From: Melioribacter sp.
Lineage (GTDB): Bacteria; Bacteroidota; Ignavibacteria; Ignavibacteriales; Melioribacteraceae
Assembly: GCA_023250955.1 (NCBI GenBank)
Contig: JAHEZQ010000018.1
Coordinates: forward strand, 1-59,156
Reading direction: 5' to 3'
DNA: 59,156 bases
The notes under the pieces were generated by a model. It worked only from the letters and a program-made list of their open reading frames with translations, did no database searches and had not been told where the DNA came from. A program made the translations under genes and the position numbers. Shown here in pieces: positions 1 through 8,435 of this stretch (positions are counted from its first letter, which is position 1; each line of letters starts with the position of its first letter).

Positions 1-829
1 GTATCGCAAATCTTGAATATAATTTTCTGATTCGTTCGTCTATCCAACCTTTTCTAAATCTTAAATGACTACTTAATATTTTTATATGTTCTTTGGGAAT
101 CAAACCTAACAAACTTTCTTCTAATAGTTCGCGTTCGATAATTTTCTTTTCATTATTGACAGATAATCTAAAAACAAATATGAAAAAGAGAATCAAAAAA
201 ATCATAAATAAAAAACCATAGAAATAAGTATCTGAAAAACTAACGGCAGTATTCCACATAAAATGTATGAAGATTGCAGTTAGTAATCCTGCTACAGGCA
301 AAATATTCTTCCCTAAATTTGATGAAAACTTAGCAAGTGCAAGAAAAGCTCCTAATGTTCCTGTAGAAATACAATGCATAAGGGCCGAGAATAATGATCG
401 AATAACTACAAGATAGATCCAGTTTAATGGTGTATCACCATAAGTTAAAAAGTACAGAAAATTTTCTGTCATGCCGAAACCCAGACCAATTACACCTCCA
501 TAGAGTAAACCGTCGGTAATATTATCAAACTTTTTTGAGTTAACTGTGTAAAGTAAGAACGCACCCTTTGCAATTTCCTCGCTTAGTGGTGCGAAAATTA
601 TCGTCTGAATTAATTTAGATATTTCTGAAGTGGAACCTATAATTCCTGTTAGATAACCCAGAAGCAAACTTCCTGTAATTCCAAATATAATTGCACCGAA
701 AGCCCCCCATAGAAAATGAACCAATACAAAAAGTAAAGGTTCTCTATCATACTTATCCATCCTCCAAAGTATGATAAGATAGAAGAGCATTGGCAAGATT
801 GCGGCTATAAATGATGAAACTAACGGCAT
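1..829 (-). CDS. prsW: PrsW-family intramembrane protease (3' end beyond window)
   Basis: This is an open reading frame of 276 codons running off the window edge. It was read directly by reverse translation. It starts at ATG 829, directly after an in-frame TAA. The protein is strongly hydrophobic with several membrane spans. It carries the PrsW-type motifs: SEEIAK (E84, E85, K88), FGMTE (F118, E122), and histidines at 152 (LMHC) and 189 (HFMWN). The third classical motif HxxxD reads HxxxN here. In Bacillus, PrsW cleaves an anti-sigma factor at the membrane. No anti-sigma gene is visible nearby, so the substrate is unknown. After about residue 225 a charged cytoplasmic tail begins and continues past position 1. 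It is transcribed divergently from yceD. The family call is firm; the function is inferred. Confidence 0.85.
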   Translation of the reverse strand, partial: MPLVSSFIAAILPMLFYLIILWRMDKYDREPLLFVLVHFLWGAFGAIIFGITGSLLLGYLTGIIGSTSEISKLIQTIIFAPLSEEIAKGAFLLYTVNSKKFDNITDGLLYGGVIGLGFGMTENFLYFLTYGDTPLNWIYLVVIRSLFSALMHCISTGTLGAFLALAKFSSNLGKNILPVAGLLTAIFIHFMWNTAVSFSDTYFYGFLFMIFLILFFIFVFRLSVNNEKKIIERELLEESLLGLIPKEHIKILSSHLRFRKGWIDERIRKLYSRFAI

Positions 830-926
830 TTATTCACACTCTGCATTTTTTATACAAAATAAAGGAATTCTTGATTATAAAGGATCGGCTGTATATATTT
901 TGACCCAATTTTTCCATGTTCTTCAA

Positions 927-1430
927 ATGATAATAAAATATACTAATTTTTCGGACGGTATTCACAGTTTCCATCTTTCCGAATCCGTTAAAAATTTGGG
1001 TTTGGAAGAATTGTTCTTTGGAAATGCTGATGTTGAATGCAAAATGGACAAATCACCACATCAAATCGTTCTATACTGTGATTTGACAGTGCATTCAAAA
1101 ATGATTTGTGATAGATGTGCAAAAGATTTAGAAACTAAACTCACTAATCATTTCCAAATTAGTTACCTTTTCAGTAGTGATTTACACGAAACTGATGAAT
1201 ACAACGTAAAATACCTTTCACCGGAAGACGATAAGATTAATATCCGGAACGATGTTTATGAATACGCTGAACTTGCTTTACCAATGAAACGTTTATGTAG
1301 GGATGATTGTAAAGGATTGTGCCCTCATTGCGGCAAAAATTTAAATGAAGAAAAATGTAATTGTAAAATTGAAATAACCCATGATGTATGGGAACCCTTA
1401 AAACAACTTAAAGGTAAATTTAACAACTAA
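927..1430 (+). CDS. yceD: YceD/DUF177 family protein
   Basis: A small soluble protein of 167 residues, belonging to the DUF177 family linked to 23S rRNA accumulation. It has the family's C-terminal Cys cluster: CRDDCKGLCPHCG, then a CNC pair near the end, plus an internal CDRCAKDL. These probably bind a metal. ATG 927 is preferred because MIIKYTNFSDGIHSF matches the usual N-terminus. A TTG at 900 would add nine residues but lies in an AT-rich, promoter-like tract (TATATATTTTG). No clear Shine-Dalgarno precedes either start. It is followed after 16 nt by rpmF, and the yceD-rpmF-plsX-fab order is widely conserved in bacteria, which supports the call. Confidence 0.9.
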   Translation: MIIKYTNFSDGIHSFHLSESVKNLGLEELFFGNADVECKMDKSPHQIVLYCDLTVHSKMICDRCAKDLETKLTNHFQISYLFSSDLHETDEYNVKYLSPEDDKINIRNDVYEYAELALPMKRLCRDDCKGLCPHCGKNLNEEKCNCKIEITHDVWEPLKQLKGKFNN

Positions 1431-1446
1431 ATAAACAGGTTATACG

Positions 1447-1626
1447 ATGCCAAATCCGAAACGTAAGATGTCTAAGAGCAGAAGAGATAAACGCAGAACG
1501 CATTACAAAGCTACTGTTCCTTCCTTAAGCCGCTGCTCAAATTGTGGTGAAATTAAATTGAACCATAGAGCATGCCCAAACTGCGGTTATTATGCCGGCA
1601 GATCTATGTTTGTACCAGAATCGTAA
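1447..1626 (+). CDS. rpmF: 50S ribosomal protein L32
   Basis: A 59-residue ribosomal protein. The N-terminus [17 protein letters not shown] is the basic L32 signature. It is followed by two CxxC pairs (CSNCG and CPNCG) that form the zinc ribbon of the Cys4 type, so this is the zinc-binding paralogue type. L32 sits near the peptidyl-transferase centre of the 50S subunit. The gene lies between yceD and plsX, 15 nt before plsX, in the usual order. The Cys4 form implies zinc dependence; no zinc-independent second copy is seen in this window. Confidence 0.97.
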   Translation: MPNPKRKMSKSRRDKRRTHYKATVPSLSRCSNCGEIKLNHRACPNCGYYAGRSMFVPES

Positions 1627-1641
1627 CAATCAATCTCTTAG

Positions 1642-2676
1642 ATGACAGAACTTAAATTAGAAAAATGTAAGATTGCACTTGATGCTATGGGGGGCGACTA
1701 TGCCCCTAAGCATGAAATCCTTGGTGCTATTGCTGCAATGAAGGAAGATAATAATTTCGATTTGATACTTGTCGGCGATAAAGAGAAAATATTGAAAGTT
1801 GCCCACGAAGAAAATATTGTACTTGATGAAAAATTAATTTATCACGCATCACAAATTATTGAGATGGTTGATAAACCTGTTGATGCAATAAAATCAAAAC
1901 CCAATTCATCGTTGGTATTAGGTGCGAAATTAGTTAAAGAGAAAAAAGCACACGCATTTGTAAGTGCAGGAAATACCGGCGCTATGATGGCTGCATCAAC
2001 TTTAATTATGGGAAGGATTGAAGGTGTTGCGCGGCCAACTATTGGAGCTTCATTTCCCACAACATCCGGTGAAAAAAAATGTATCGTGTTCGACGCCGGT
2101 GCAAGTGTGGACAGCAAACCGCAGCATTTATTTGAATACGCTGTTCTCGGTACAATCTTCTCAAAGGAAATGTACGGTATTCAAAATCCGGCAATTGGTT
2201 TATTAAATGTTGGAGAAGAAGAATCGAAAGGAAATGAACTTACATTTGCTACTCAAAAATTATTAAAAGATTCAAAATTAAATTTTCACGGTAATGTTGA
2301 AGGAAGAGATATCCTCAAAGGAACTGTTGATGTAGTTGTTTGTGATGGATTTGTTGGAAATATAATTTTGAAATTCGGCGAAAGTGTTTTGAATCTCCTG
2401 CGAACAAGAGTTAGAAACTATGCCGAGAAGGGACTAATCTATAAGATAAAAGCTTTAGTTGTAAAATCTGTTTTGAAAGCATCATTAAGCGATATGGATT
2501 ATCAAACCCACGGCGGAGTTCCTCTATTAGGTGTAAATGGTATAAGTATTATTGGTCACGGTTCAAGTTCTCCGTTAGCAATTAAAAATATGATTCTCCG
2601 CGCAAAAGAAATGTACGATAAAAATTTAATCAAGAAATTCGAGGAAGCGTTAAAGACTTATGCAATCACAAAATAA
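1642..2676 (+). CDS. plsX: Phosphate acyltransferase PlsX
   Basis: PlsX makes acyl-phosphate from acyl-ACP and phosphate, the first step of phosphatidic acid synthesis through PlsY. The protein has 344 residues, normal for the family. It shows the N-terminal ALDAMGGDYAP signature (DAMGGD at residues 14-19), SAGNTGA and the GFVGN segment. It starts at ATG 1642, 15 nt after rpmF, and its last 17 nt overlap fabH. This implies translational coupling between membrane lipid and fatty acid synthesis. It is a peripheral membrane enzyme in other bacteria. Nothing is missing. Confidence 0.97.
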   Translation: MTELKLEKCKIALDAMGGDYAPKHEILGAIAAMKEDNNFDLILVGDKEKILKVAHEENIVLDEKLIYHASQIIEMVDKPVDAIKSKPNSSLVLGAKLVKEKKAHAFVSAGNTGAMMAASTLIMGRIEGVARPTIGASFPTTSGEKKCIVFDAGASVDSKPQHLFEYAVLGTIFSKEMYGIQNPAIGLLNVGEEESKGNELTFATQKLLKDSKLNFHGNVEGRDILKGTVDVVVCDGFVGNIILKFGESVLNLLRTRVRNYAEKGLIYKIKALVVKSVLKASLSDMDYQTHGGVPLLGVNGISIIGHGSSSPLAIKNMILRAKEMYDKNLIKKFEEALKTYAITK

Positions 2677-3667
2677 AAAAATAAATGCAGCTATTACCGG
2701 CGTTGGTATGTATGTGCCGGAGAAAATTTTAGATAACAAATACTTTGAAAGTATTGTTGAAACAAACGACGAGTGGATAGTATCGCGAACCGGCATCCGT
2801 GAAAGAAGGGTTATGGAAAACGGTGCAACGAGCGATATGGCAATTAAAGCTTGCGAAGACCTTTTAAAAACTACAAAAGTTAAACCTGAAGAGATTGATA
2901 TAATTATTGTTGCAACCGTTACACCTGATATGTTCTTCCCTGCAACAGCATGTTTGGTCCAAGAAAAAATTGGTGCAACAAAAGCCTGGGGATTTGATTT
3001 ATCTGCTGCTTGTTCTGGATTTTTGTTCGCATTACAAACCGGTGCAAGTTTTATTGAAAGCGGGACTTATAAAAAAGTTATTGTGGTTGGATCGGATAAA
3101 ATGACATCCATTACAGATTACACCGATAGAAACAATTGCATTCTTTTCGGTGATGCTGCATCTGCTGTTTTATTAGAACCAACTGAAGACTTGAATTATG
3201 GAATTAAAGATTCTTTATTGTATGTGGATGGATCAGGTAAAGAAAGTTTATACATGAAAGGTGGCGGAAGTTTGAATCCTTCTTCACATGAAACCGTTGA
3301 TAAGAAGATGCATTACATTTATCAAGATGGGAAAGCAGTATTCAAAGTTGCCGTAAAAGGTATGGCTGATATTTCTTATGAGATAATGCAGAAGAATGGA
3401 TTGAAGGGAGAAGACGTTGCATATCTGGTTCCACATCAAGCCAACTTAAGAATTATTGATGCAACAGCTCAGCGAATGGGTATATCTAAAGATAAAGTAA
3501 TGATCAATATTGATAGATACGGTAATACAACAGCAGCAACAATACCATCATGCCTTACGGAATATTACCGTGATGGAAAAATTAAAAAAGGAGATAACTT
3601 AATTCTTTCAGCATTTGGTGCGGGTTATACATGGGGAGCTATGTATTTGACCTGGAGTATGGATTAA
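2660..3667 (+). CDS. fabH: 3-oxoacyl-ACP synthase III (FabH)
   Basis: FabH starts fatty acid elongation by condensing acyl-CoA with malonyl-ACP. The protein has 335 residues. The catalytic triad is visible: Cys118 in SAACSGF, His259 in PHQANLRI and Asn289 in YGNTTAA. The N-terminal TNDEWI..RTGI signature is also present. The start overlaps the plsX end by 17 nt, and the stop codon is immediately followed by fabD. Whether it prefers acetyl-CoA or branched primers cannot be judged from sequence by eye. Confidence 0.97.
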   Translation: MQSQNKKINAAITGVGMYVPEKILDNKYFESIVETNDEWIVSRTGIRERRVMENGATSDMAIKACEDLLKTTKVKPEEIDIIIVATVTPDMFFPATACLVQEKIGATKAWGFDLSAACSGFLFALQTGASFIESGTYKKVIVVGSDKMTSITDYTDRNNCILFGDAASAVLLEPTEDLNYGIKDSLLYVDGSGKESLYMKGGGSLNPSSHETVDKKMHYIYQDGKAVFKVAVKGMADISYEIMQKNGLKGEDVAYLVPHQANLRIIDATAQRMGISKDKVMINIDRYGNTTAATIPSCLTEYYRDGKIKKGDNLILSAFGAGYTWGAMYLTWSMD

Positions 3668-4582
3668 TTGAGCAAGAAAGCTTTCATATTTCCAGGACAA
3701 GGTTCTCAATATGTTGGAATGGCTCAAGATCTATATGAAAATTCTGTTGAAGCCAAGGAAATGATAAAAGTTGCAGAAGATTCAGCCGGAGTTTCTCTTT
3801 CACATTTAATGTTTAATGGTCCTGAAGAAGCTCTGAAACAAACTGATATTACACAGCCGGCAATTTTTGTTCATAGCGTTATTCTTGCAAGTATTATGAG
3901 AACAATAGAGCCTGATATGGTTGCCGGGCATTCTTTAGGTGAATACTCTGCATTAGTAGCAGCTCAAGCAATTCAATATTATGATGCTGTTGCTCTTGTT
4001 CGATTGCGTGGAAGTTCAATGTTACAAGCAGGAGTTGAAAAACCGGGCACTATGGCAGCAGTTGTTGGTTTAGATGCAAAAGTTTTAGAGGAAATTTGTA
4101 AGAAAGCATCTGAGAAGGGAATTGTTCAGTGCGCAAACTTTAATTCACCGGGACAAATTGTTATCTCTGGTTCTGTTGAAGGTGTTCATGCTGCGATGGA
4201 ATTGGCAAAAACAAAAGGTGCTAAACTTGTAAAGGAATTAGTTGTAAGCGGTGCTTTCCATTCGCCGTTAATGAATAGCGCTAAAGAAAGTTTAAAATTA
4301 AAATTGGATGTAACTCCTATTTATGATGCTAAAATTCCAGTTTATGCAAATGTAACTGCTCAACCGGTAACAAAGAGCGATGAAATCAAAAATTTACTTT
4401 ATCAGCAATTAGATCATCCTGTTAGATGGGAAGAGACAATTACAAATATGATAAAAGATGGTGCAGATGAGTTTTATGAAATAGGTCCGGGTAAAGTATT
4501 ACAAGGACTGGTTAAGCGAATTAATCCTGATGTTAAAATATTCGGCATAGATAAATATTCCGATGTTGAAAGGTATCTTTAA
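3668..4582 (+). CDS. fabD: Malonyl-CoA:ACP transacylase (FabD)
   Basis: FabD loads malonate from CoA onto ACP. The protein has 304 residues. The nucleophile Ser89 lies in GHSLGEYSAL, the partner His198 in GAFHSPLM, and the oxyanion GQGSQ motif is at residues 10-14. The start is a TTG that directly abuts the fabH stop codon. No ATG lies near enough to keep the conserved KKAFIFPGQGSQ N-terminus. Its stop overlaps the next start as TAATG, so translation of the following Cys-cluster protein is coupled. Confidence 0.96.
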   Translation: MSKKAFIFPGQGSQYVGMAQDLYENSVEAKEMIKVAEDSAGVSLSHLMFNGPEEALKQTDITQPAIFVHSVILASIMRTIEPDMVAGHSLGEYSALVAAQAIQYYDAVALVRLRGSSMLQAGVEKPGTMAAVVGLDAKVLEEICKKASEKGIVQCANFNSPGQIVISGSVEGVHAAMELAKTKGAKLVKELVVSGAFHSPLMNSAKESLKLKLDVTPIYDAKIPVYANVTAQPVTKSDEIKNLLYQQLDHPVRWEETITNMIKDGADEFYEIGPGKVLQGLVKRINPDVKIFGIDKYSDVERYL

Positions 4583-5196
4583 TGCAGATAGAATTTGAAA
4601 AAATTATTAACGGAATGTATATAGATCCTCTGATCTTTACACAAAAATTTGTTAAGGGATGTGATGTTTGTATTTGTTCCGGCGAGTGCTGTTACTATGG
4701 AGTATATATTGATAAAAAAGAATATGAAAATATTATATCTGAAAAGGATAAGATAGTTAAATATATGGATGACTCCCAAACAAAGAATATTGAAAAGTGG
4801 TTCGAAGAACCTCAAGCTGATAATGATTTCCCATCAGGTATAGCAGTTGGTACGGAAGTTCATAACGAAAAATGTGTTTTTCTTGATAAACAAGGTTTCT
4901 GTACACTTCAAAAAATGGCTATGGCGGAGGGAGAATTCAAGTGGAAATATAAACCGCTATATTGTATATTATTTCCATTAGTAATCTCGGAAGGCGTCTT
5001 AACTGTTGATGATGAGCATTTAAACGATATGCATTACTGCAGTAAACTCGTTAACCAAATTTCAACAGTTTATGATTGCTGTAAGAATGAACTTAAATAC
5101 TTGCTTGGTGAAAAGGGATTTGAGGAATTAGAGATATATCGTAAAGAATATTTTGAAAAAATAGATATTGACGGATCAAAGATTGAAGCTGCTTAA
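4582..5196 (+). CDS. DUF3109/YkgJ-like cysteine-cluster protein
   Basis: A 204-residue soluble protein with two Cys clusters. The N-terminal cluster CDVCICSGECCYYG resembles the CxxCxxCC/DUF3109 signature. A second block, CVFLDKQGFCTLQKMA followed by KPLYCILFPL, and a late HYC also fit DUF3109. Such proteins are presumed to bind zinc or an Fe-S cluster, but the function is unknown. It lies inside the fab operon, coupled to fabD by TAATG, and overlaps fabG by 29 nt (14 nt if fabG starts at 5183). That placement suggests co-expression with lipid synthesis, though it is not a known fatty-acid enzyme. Family assignment is by motif only. Confidence 0.75.
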   Translation: MQIEFEKIINGMYIDPLIFTQKFVKGCDVCICSGECCYYGVYIDKKEYENIISEKDKIVKYMDDSQTKNIEKWFEEPQADNDFPSGIAVGTEVHNEKCVFLDKQGFCTLQKMAMAEGEFKWKYKPLYCILFPLVISEGVLTVDDEHLNDMHYCSKLVNQISTVYDCCKNELKYLLGEKGFEELEIYRKEYFEKIDIDGSKIEAA

Positions 5197-5926
5197 TAAG
5201 AAAGCGATAGTTACGGGCGGAACCCGAGGCATAGGAAAAGGAATAGTTGAAGAATTAGTGCAAAACGGCTGCAGCGTTGTATTTACATATTTTAGTTCAG
5301 ATGAATCTGCACGTACTATTGAAAAGGAGTTGTCTTCAGATTCTGTAAAAGTATTTGGATTTAAGGCCGACGCTTCTTCTTTTTCTTGTGCTGAAGATAC
5401 TGTTAAGTTTGCTATTGAGAAGTTAGGTGGCATTGATATTCTAGTGAATAATGCCGGAAGGACAAAAGATACTTTAATGCTTAGAATGACTGAACAAGAT
5501 TTTGATTCAATAATTAATGCTAATCTAAAAAGTGTTTTTAATTATACAAAAGCTGTTTTGAAACCTATGATTGGACAGCGTTACGGAAAAATAATTAATA
5601 TTAGTTCGGTTGTTGGTTTAGTTGGAAATCCCGGGCAGGCTAACTATGTTGCTTCCAAAGCCGGAGTGATTGGTTTAACTAAATCAAATGCCAAGGAATT
5701 AGCGTCTAGAAATATAAATGTTAATGCAGTAGCACCAGGTTTTATTGAAACTGATATGACTGATAAATTAAACGATCAACAAAGAGAAGCGATTTTAACA
5801 AATATCCCTATTAAGAGACTTGGTAAGCCGGAGGATGTTGCTAAAGCTGTTGTCTTTCTAGCAAGCAGCGAATCAGATTATATCACCGGGCAAGTCTTAA
5901 CCGTTGACGGTGGAATGGTAATGTAA
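5168..5926 (+). CDS. fabG: 3-oxoacyl-ACP reductase (FabG)
   Basis: NADPH-dependent reductase of the fatty acid elongation cycle, of the short-chain dehydrogenase fold. It shows TGGTRGIG (residues 16-23), NNAG (94-97) and the catalytic triad Ser147, Tyr160, Lys164. The reading begins at TTG 5168 (252 residues). TTG 5183 is in frame and would give MKLLNKKAIVTGG, closer to typical FabG N-termini. Either start overlaps the preceding gene and both are non-ATG. Location just before acpP supports FabG rather than another SDR. Confidence 0.95.
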   Translation: MTDQRLKLLNKKAIVTGGTRGIGKGIVEELVQNGCSVVFTYFSSDESARTIEKELSSDSVKVFGFKADASSFSCAEDTVKFAIEKLGGIDILVNNAGRTKDTLMLRMTEQDFDSIINANLKSVFNYTKAVLKPMIGQRYGKIINISSVVGLVGNPGQANYVASKAGVIGLTKSNAKELASRNINVNAVAPGFIETDMTDKLNDQQREAILTNIPIKRLGKPEDVAKAVVFLASSESDYITGQVLTVDGGMVM

Positions 5927-5969
5927 TTTTTTTAAATAATTATTAATTCAACAATAAAAAGGAGCTAAG

Positions 5970-6206
5970 ATGGACGTTGAAGTAAAAGTAAAAGAAATCA
6001 TTATGGATAAACTCGGTGTTGAAGAATCACAAGTAGTTCCGGGTGCTTCATTCACAAACGATTTAGGTGCAGATTCTCTAGATATAGTAGAACTTGTTAT
6101 GGGTTTCGAATCTGCTTTTGATATTTCTATTCCTGATGAAGATGCTGAAAAAATTTCTACTGTTGGCGATGCAACAAAGTATTTGAAAGAAAAATTAGGT
6201 AAATAA
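5970..6206 (+). CDS. acpP: Acyl carrier protein
   Basis: A 78-residue acidic carrier protein. The phosphopantetheine attachment site is Ser36 in [12 protein letters not shown]. It carries growing acyl chains between the Fab enzymes. A strong Shine-Dalgarno, AAGGAG at 5959-5964, lies upstream of ATG 5970, the best one in this operon. This fits the high expression of ACP. A hairpin terminator follows (6217-6246), so acpP may be made in excess over fabF. Confidence 0.98.
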   Translation: MDVEVKVKEIIMDKLGVEESQVVPGASFTNDLGADSLDIVELVMGFESAFDISIPDEDAEKISTVGDATKYLKEKLGK

Positions 6207-6216
6207 ATTTAGTTAA

Positions 6217-6246
6217 GGCCACGGAGTTGATCCGTGGTCTTTCTTT
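6217..6246 (+). terminator. Hairpin terminator between acpP and fabF
   Basis: A 9-bp stem, GGCCACGGA (6217-6225) pairing with TCCGTGGTC (6231-6239), has one G-U pair and a 5-nt loop. It is followed by TTTCTTT. It lies 10 nt after the acpP stop. As fabF continues on the same strand, it may act as a partial terminator that raises acpP mRNA relative to fabF. Confidence 0.75.
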
Positions 6247-6282
6247 AATCCATCCTTTAAATCCTAAAAATAGGAATCGTAT

Positions 6283-7527
6283 ATGAGCGTGAAAAGAGTT
6301 GTTGTAACCGGTATTGGTGCTTTAACCCCGATTGGCAATAACACTCAAGAATTTTGGGAAGGACTGACCTCAGGAAGAAATGGAGCTGGTCCTATAACAA
6401 GATTTGATCCGGCAGCTTTCACAACAAAATTTGCTTGTGAAGTGAAAAATTTTGATGCTCTAAAATATATTGATAAAAAAGAACTCAGAAGGATGGACCC
6501 ATTTACGCATTACTCTTTAGCTACTGCAGCAATGGCTATGGAAGATTCAAAATTAAATCTCTCTAAAATTAATTTGGAAAGAGCCGGTGTAATTTACGGT
6601 AGTGGTATTGGTGGTATGGTAACCTGGGAAGAAGAACACACAGCATATATGAACGGCGGGGCTAAAAGAGTTAGTCCTTTCTTCGTTCCTAAAATGATTG
6701 CCGATATTGCAGCCGGACAAATTTCAATCAAATATGGTTTGAAGGGACCTAACTACGCAACAACATCTGCATGTGCAACTTCCTCGCACGCTATTGCAGA
6801 TGCATTTGTTTTGATTCAACGCGGTTCTGCAGAAATTATGGTAACCGGCGGAGCTGAAGCAGCAATAACCCCAATGGCAATTGCCGGATTTAATGCTGCC
6901 CGTGCACTTTCAACTTGGAATGACCGTATGATGGAAGCTTCACGTCCGTTCGATAAAGACCGAAACGGATTTGTTATGGGCGATGGCTCAGGTACTATTG
7001 TATTAGAGGAGCTTGAACACGCACTTAAACGCGGTGCAACAATCTATGGAGAAGTTGTAGGTATAGGTTTAACCGGAGATGCTTACCATGTAACTGCACC
7101 ACCACCGGGCGGAGAAGGTGCCGTACGTTCTATGAGAGAATGTTTAAGGGATGCCGGCGTTGAACCATCAGTTGTTGATTATATAAATGCGCACGGTACA
7201 TCAACTGAACTCAACGATCTTAATGAAACTCTGGCAATAAAAACTGTTTTTGGTGATCACGCTAAAAAACTTGCTGTCAGTTCCACTAAATCTATGACCG
7301 GACATTTATTAGGTGCGGCCGGTGCTATTGAAGCTATTGCAACCTTGCTTGCAATTAAGAACGGCATAATTCCACCTACCATTAATCATGACGCAGCTAC
7401 ACCGGATATGGATTTAAATTATACTCCGAAAAAAGCTGTTAAGAAAGATATCAATTACGCCATTAGCAATACATTTGGTTTTGGCGGACATAATGCATCT
7501 TTACTATTCAAAAAGTTTGTAGGATGA
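6283..7527 (+). CDS. fabF: 3-oxoacyl-ACP synthase II (FabF)
   Basis: Elongating condensing enzyme of fatty acid synthesis. It has 414 residues. The Cys-His-His triad is Cys164 (TSACATSSHA), His304 (NAHGTSTELND) and His341 (MTGHLLGAAGA). The C-terminal NTFGFGGHNAS segment is intact. It starts at ATG 6283, after the terminator hairpin, and ends 3 nt before the rnc start. The acpP-fabF-rnc order is a classic bacterial arrangement. Confidence 0.97.
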   Translation: MSVKRVVVTGIGALTPIGNNTQEFWEGLTSGRNGAGPITRFDPAAFTTKFACEVKNFDALKYIDKKELRRMDPFTHYSLATAAMAMEDSKLNLSKINLERAGVIYGSGIGGMVTWEEEHTAYMNGGAKRVSPFFVPKMIADIAAGQISIKYGLKGPNYATTSACATSSHAIADAFVLIQRGSAEIMVTGGAEAAITPMAIAGFNAARALSTWNDRMMEASRPFDKDRNGFVMGDGSGTIVLEELEHALKRGATIYGEVVGIGLTGDAYHVTAPPPGGEGAVRSMRECLRDAGVEPSVVDYINAHGTSTELNDLNETLAIKTVFGDHAKKLAVSSTKSMTGHLLGAAGAIEAIATLLAIKNGIIPPTINHDAATPDMDLNYTPKKAVKKDINYAISNTFGFGGHNASLLFKKFVG

Positions 7528-7530
7528 TCT

Positions 7531-8307
7531 TTGTTTGGAAAATTGTTAGATAGGTTTTTCTTTTTTCGAAGAAAAAAATATTTTATTGATCCGGAACTAA
7601 GAACTAGATTTCAGAAGAACTATACACTCCTAAAAAAAATACTCGGTTTTACTCCTCGTAATAAATCCTATTTCATAAAAGCTCTAACACATAGTTCTTA
7701 TCTTGAGCTATATCCCGAACTTTCTAAAAATAATGAACGCTTGGAATTTTTAGGTGATTCTGTTTTAAGTATGATCGTTGCTAATCATCTCTTCGAAAAT
7801 TTCAAGAACGAAGAAGAAGGATTTCTTACAAAATCGCGTGCGGCTCTAGTTAACCGTGAACACTTATATATAACAGCGCAAGAAATTGGTCTAAATAAAA
7901 TTATTCTTTACAATGAAAAATACTTACGGGATTCTATGGAAGGAATGCAGACAATCTACGCAGACGGACTTGAAGCGTTGATTGGTGCAATCTATTTAGA
8001 TCAAGGATTAGAAAAGACTAAAGAATTTGTTATTGAAAGAATTGTAAAACCATACGAAGTGGATGAAAATTTTTTGGTTGATACAAACTACAAAGGACAA
8101 TTGCTGGAATATGCTCACCACAAGAAACTTGGACAGCCACGATATATTATACGATCCGAAGAAGGTCCTCCTCACAGAAAAGAATTTATTATTGATGTCT
8201 TTTTAGGCGAGGAATTATTTGGAACCGGACACGGTAAAAATAAAAAAACTGCCGAGCAGGAAGCTTCAAAATTCGCTCTCCAAAAAATTAAAGCAGAAGT
8301 TGAATAG
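7531..8307 (+). CDS. rnc: Ribonuclease III
   Basis: Double-stranded RNA endonuclease for rRNA and mRNA processing, 258 residues. The RNase III signature NERLEFLGDSVL is at 68-79, and catalytic Asp145 and Glu148 lie in YADGLEALIGAIYLDQG. A C-terminal double-stranded RNA-binding domain (about 187-256) ends with GKNKKTAEQEASKFAL. The start is TTG 7531. About 25 residues at the N-terminus are basic and aromatic, longer than in E. coli. It is the last gene of the fab block; repeat A begins right after its stop. Confidence 0.96.
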   Translation: MFGKLLDRFFFFRRKKYFIDPELRTRFQKNYTLLKKILGFTPRNKSYFIKALTHSSYLELYPELSKNNERLEFLGDSVLSMIVANHLFENFKNEEEGFLTKSRAALVNREHLYITAQEIGLNKIILYNEKYLRDSMEGMQTIYADGLEALIGAIYLDQGLEKTKEFVIERIVKPYEVDENFLVDTNYKGQLLEYAHHKKLGQPRYIIRSEEGPPHRKEFIIDVFLGEELFGTGHGKNKKTAEQEASKFALQKIKAEVE

Positions 8308-8425
8308 CTATTAGCAATTAACTTTAGCTTAGAGTTTATTACTGAGCGCCGAAAGCTGATTACTGATCGCTATAAAATTTCTTTATAATAACTTCAGTTT
8401 TTTATAAGTTTTGAATAGAATAACC
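8308..8425. repeat. Dispersed intergenic repeat, copy A
   Basis: Fills the gap between rnc and the cysteine-synthase-like gene. It aligns over about 110 nt with copy B: AGCTATTAGC / AGCTGTTAGC at the start, then GAGCGCCGAAAGCTGAT / GAACGCTGATAGCTGAT, then TTTTTTATAAGTT followed by a GAATA or AGAATA end. GCAATTAACTTT is shared exactly with copy C. No protein is encoded. Confidence 0.7.
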
Positions 8426-8435
8426 AAATGAAAGA

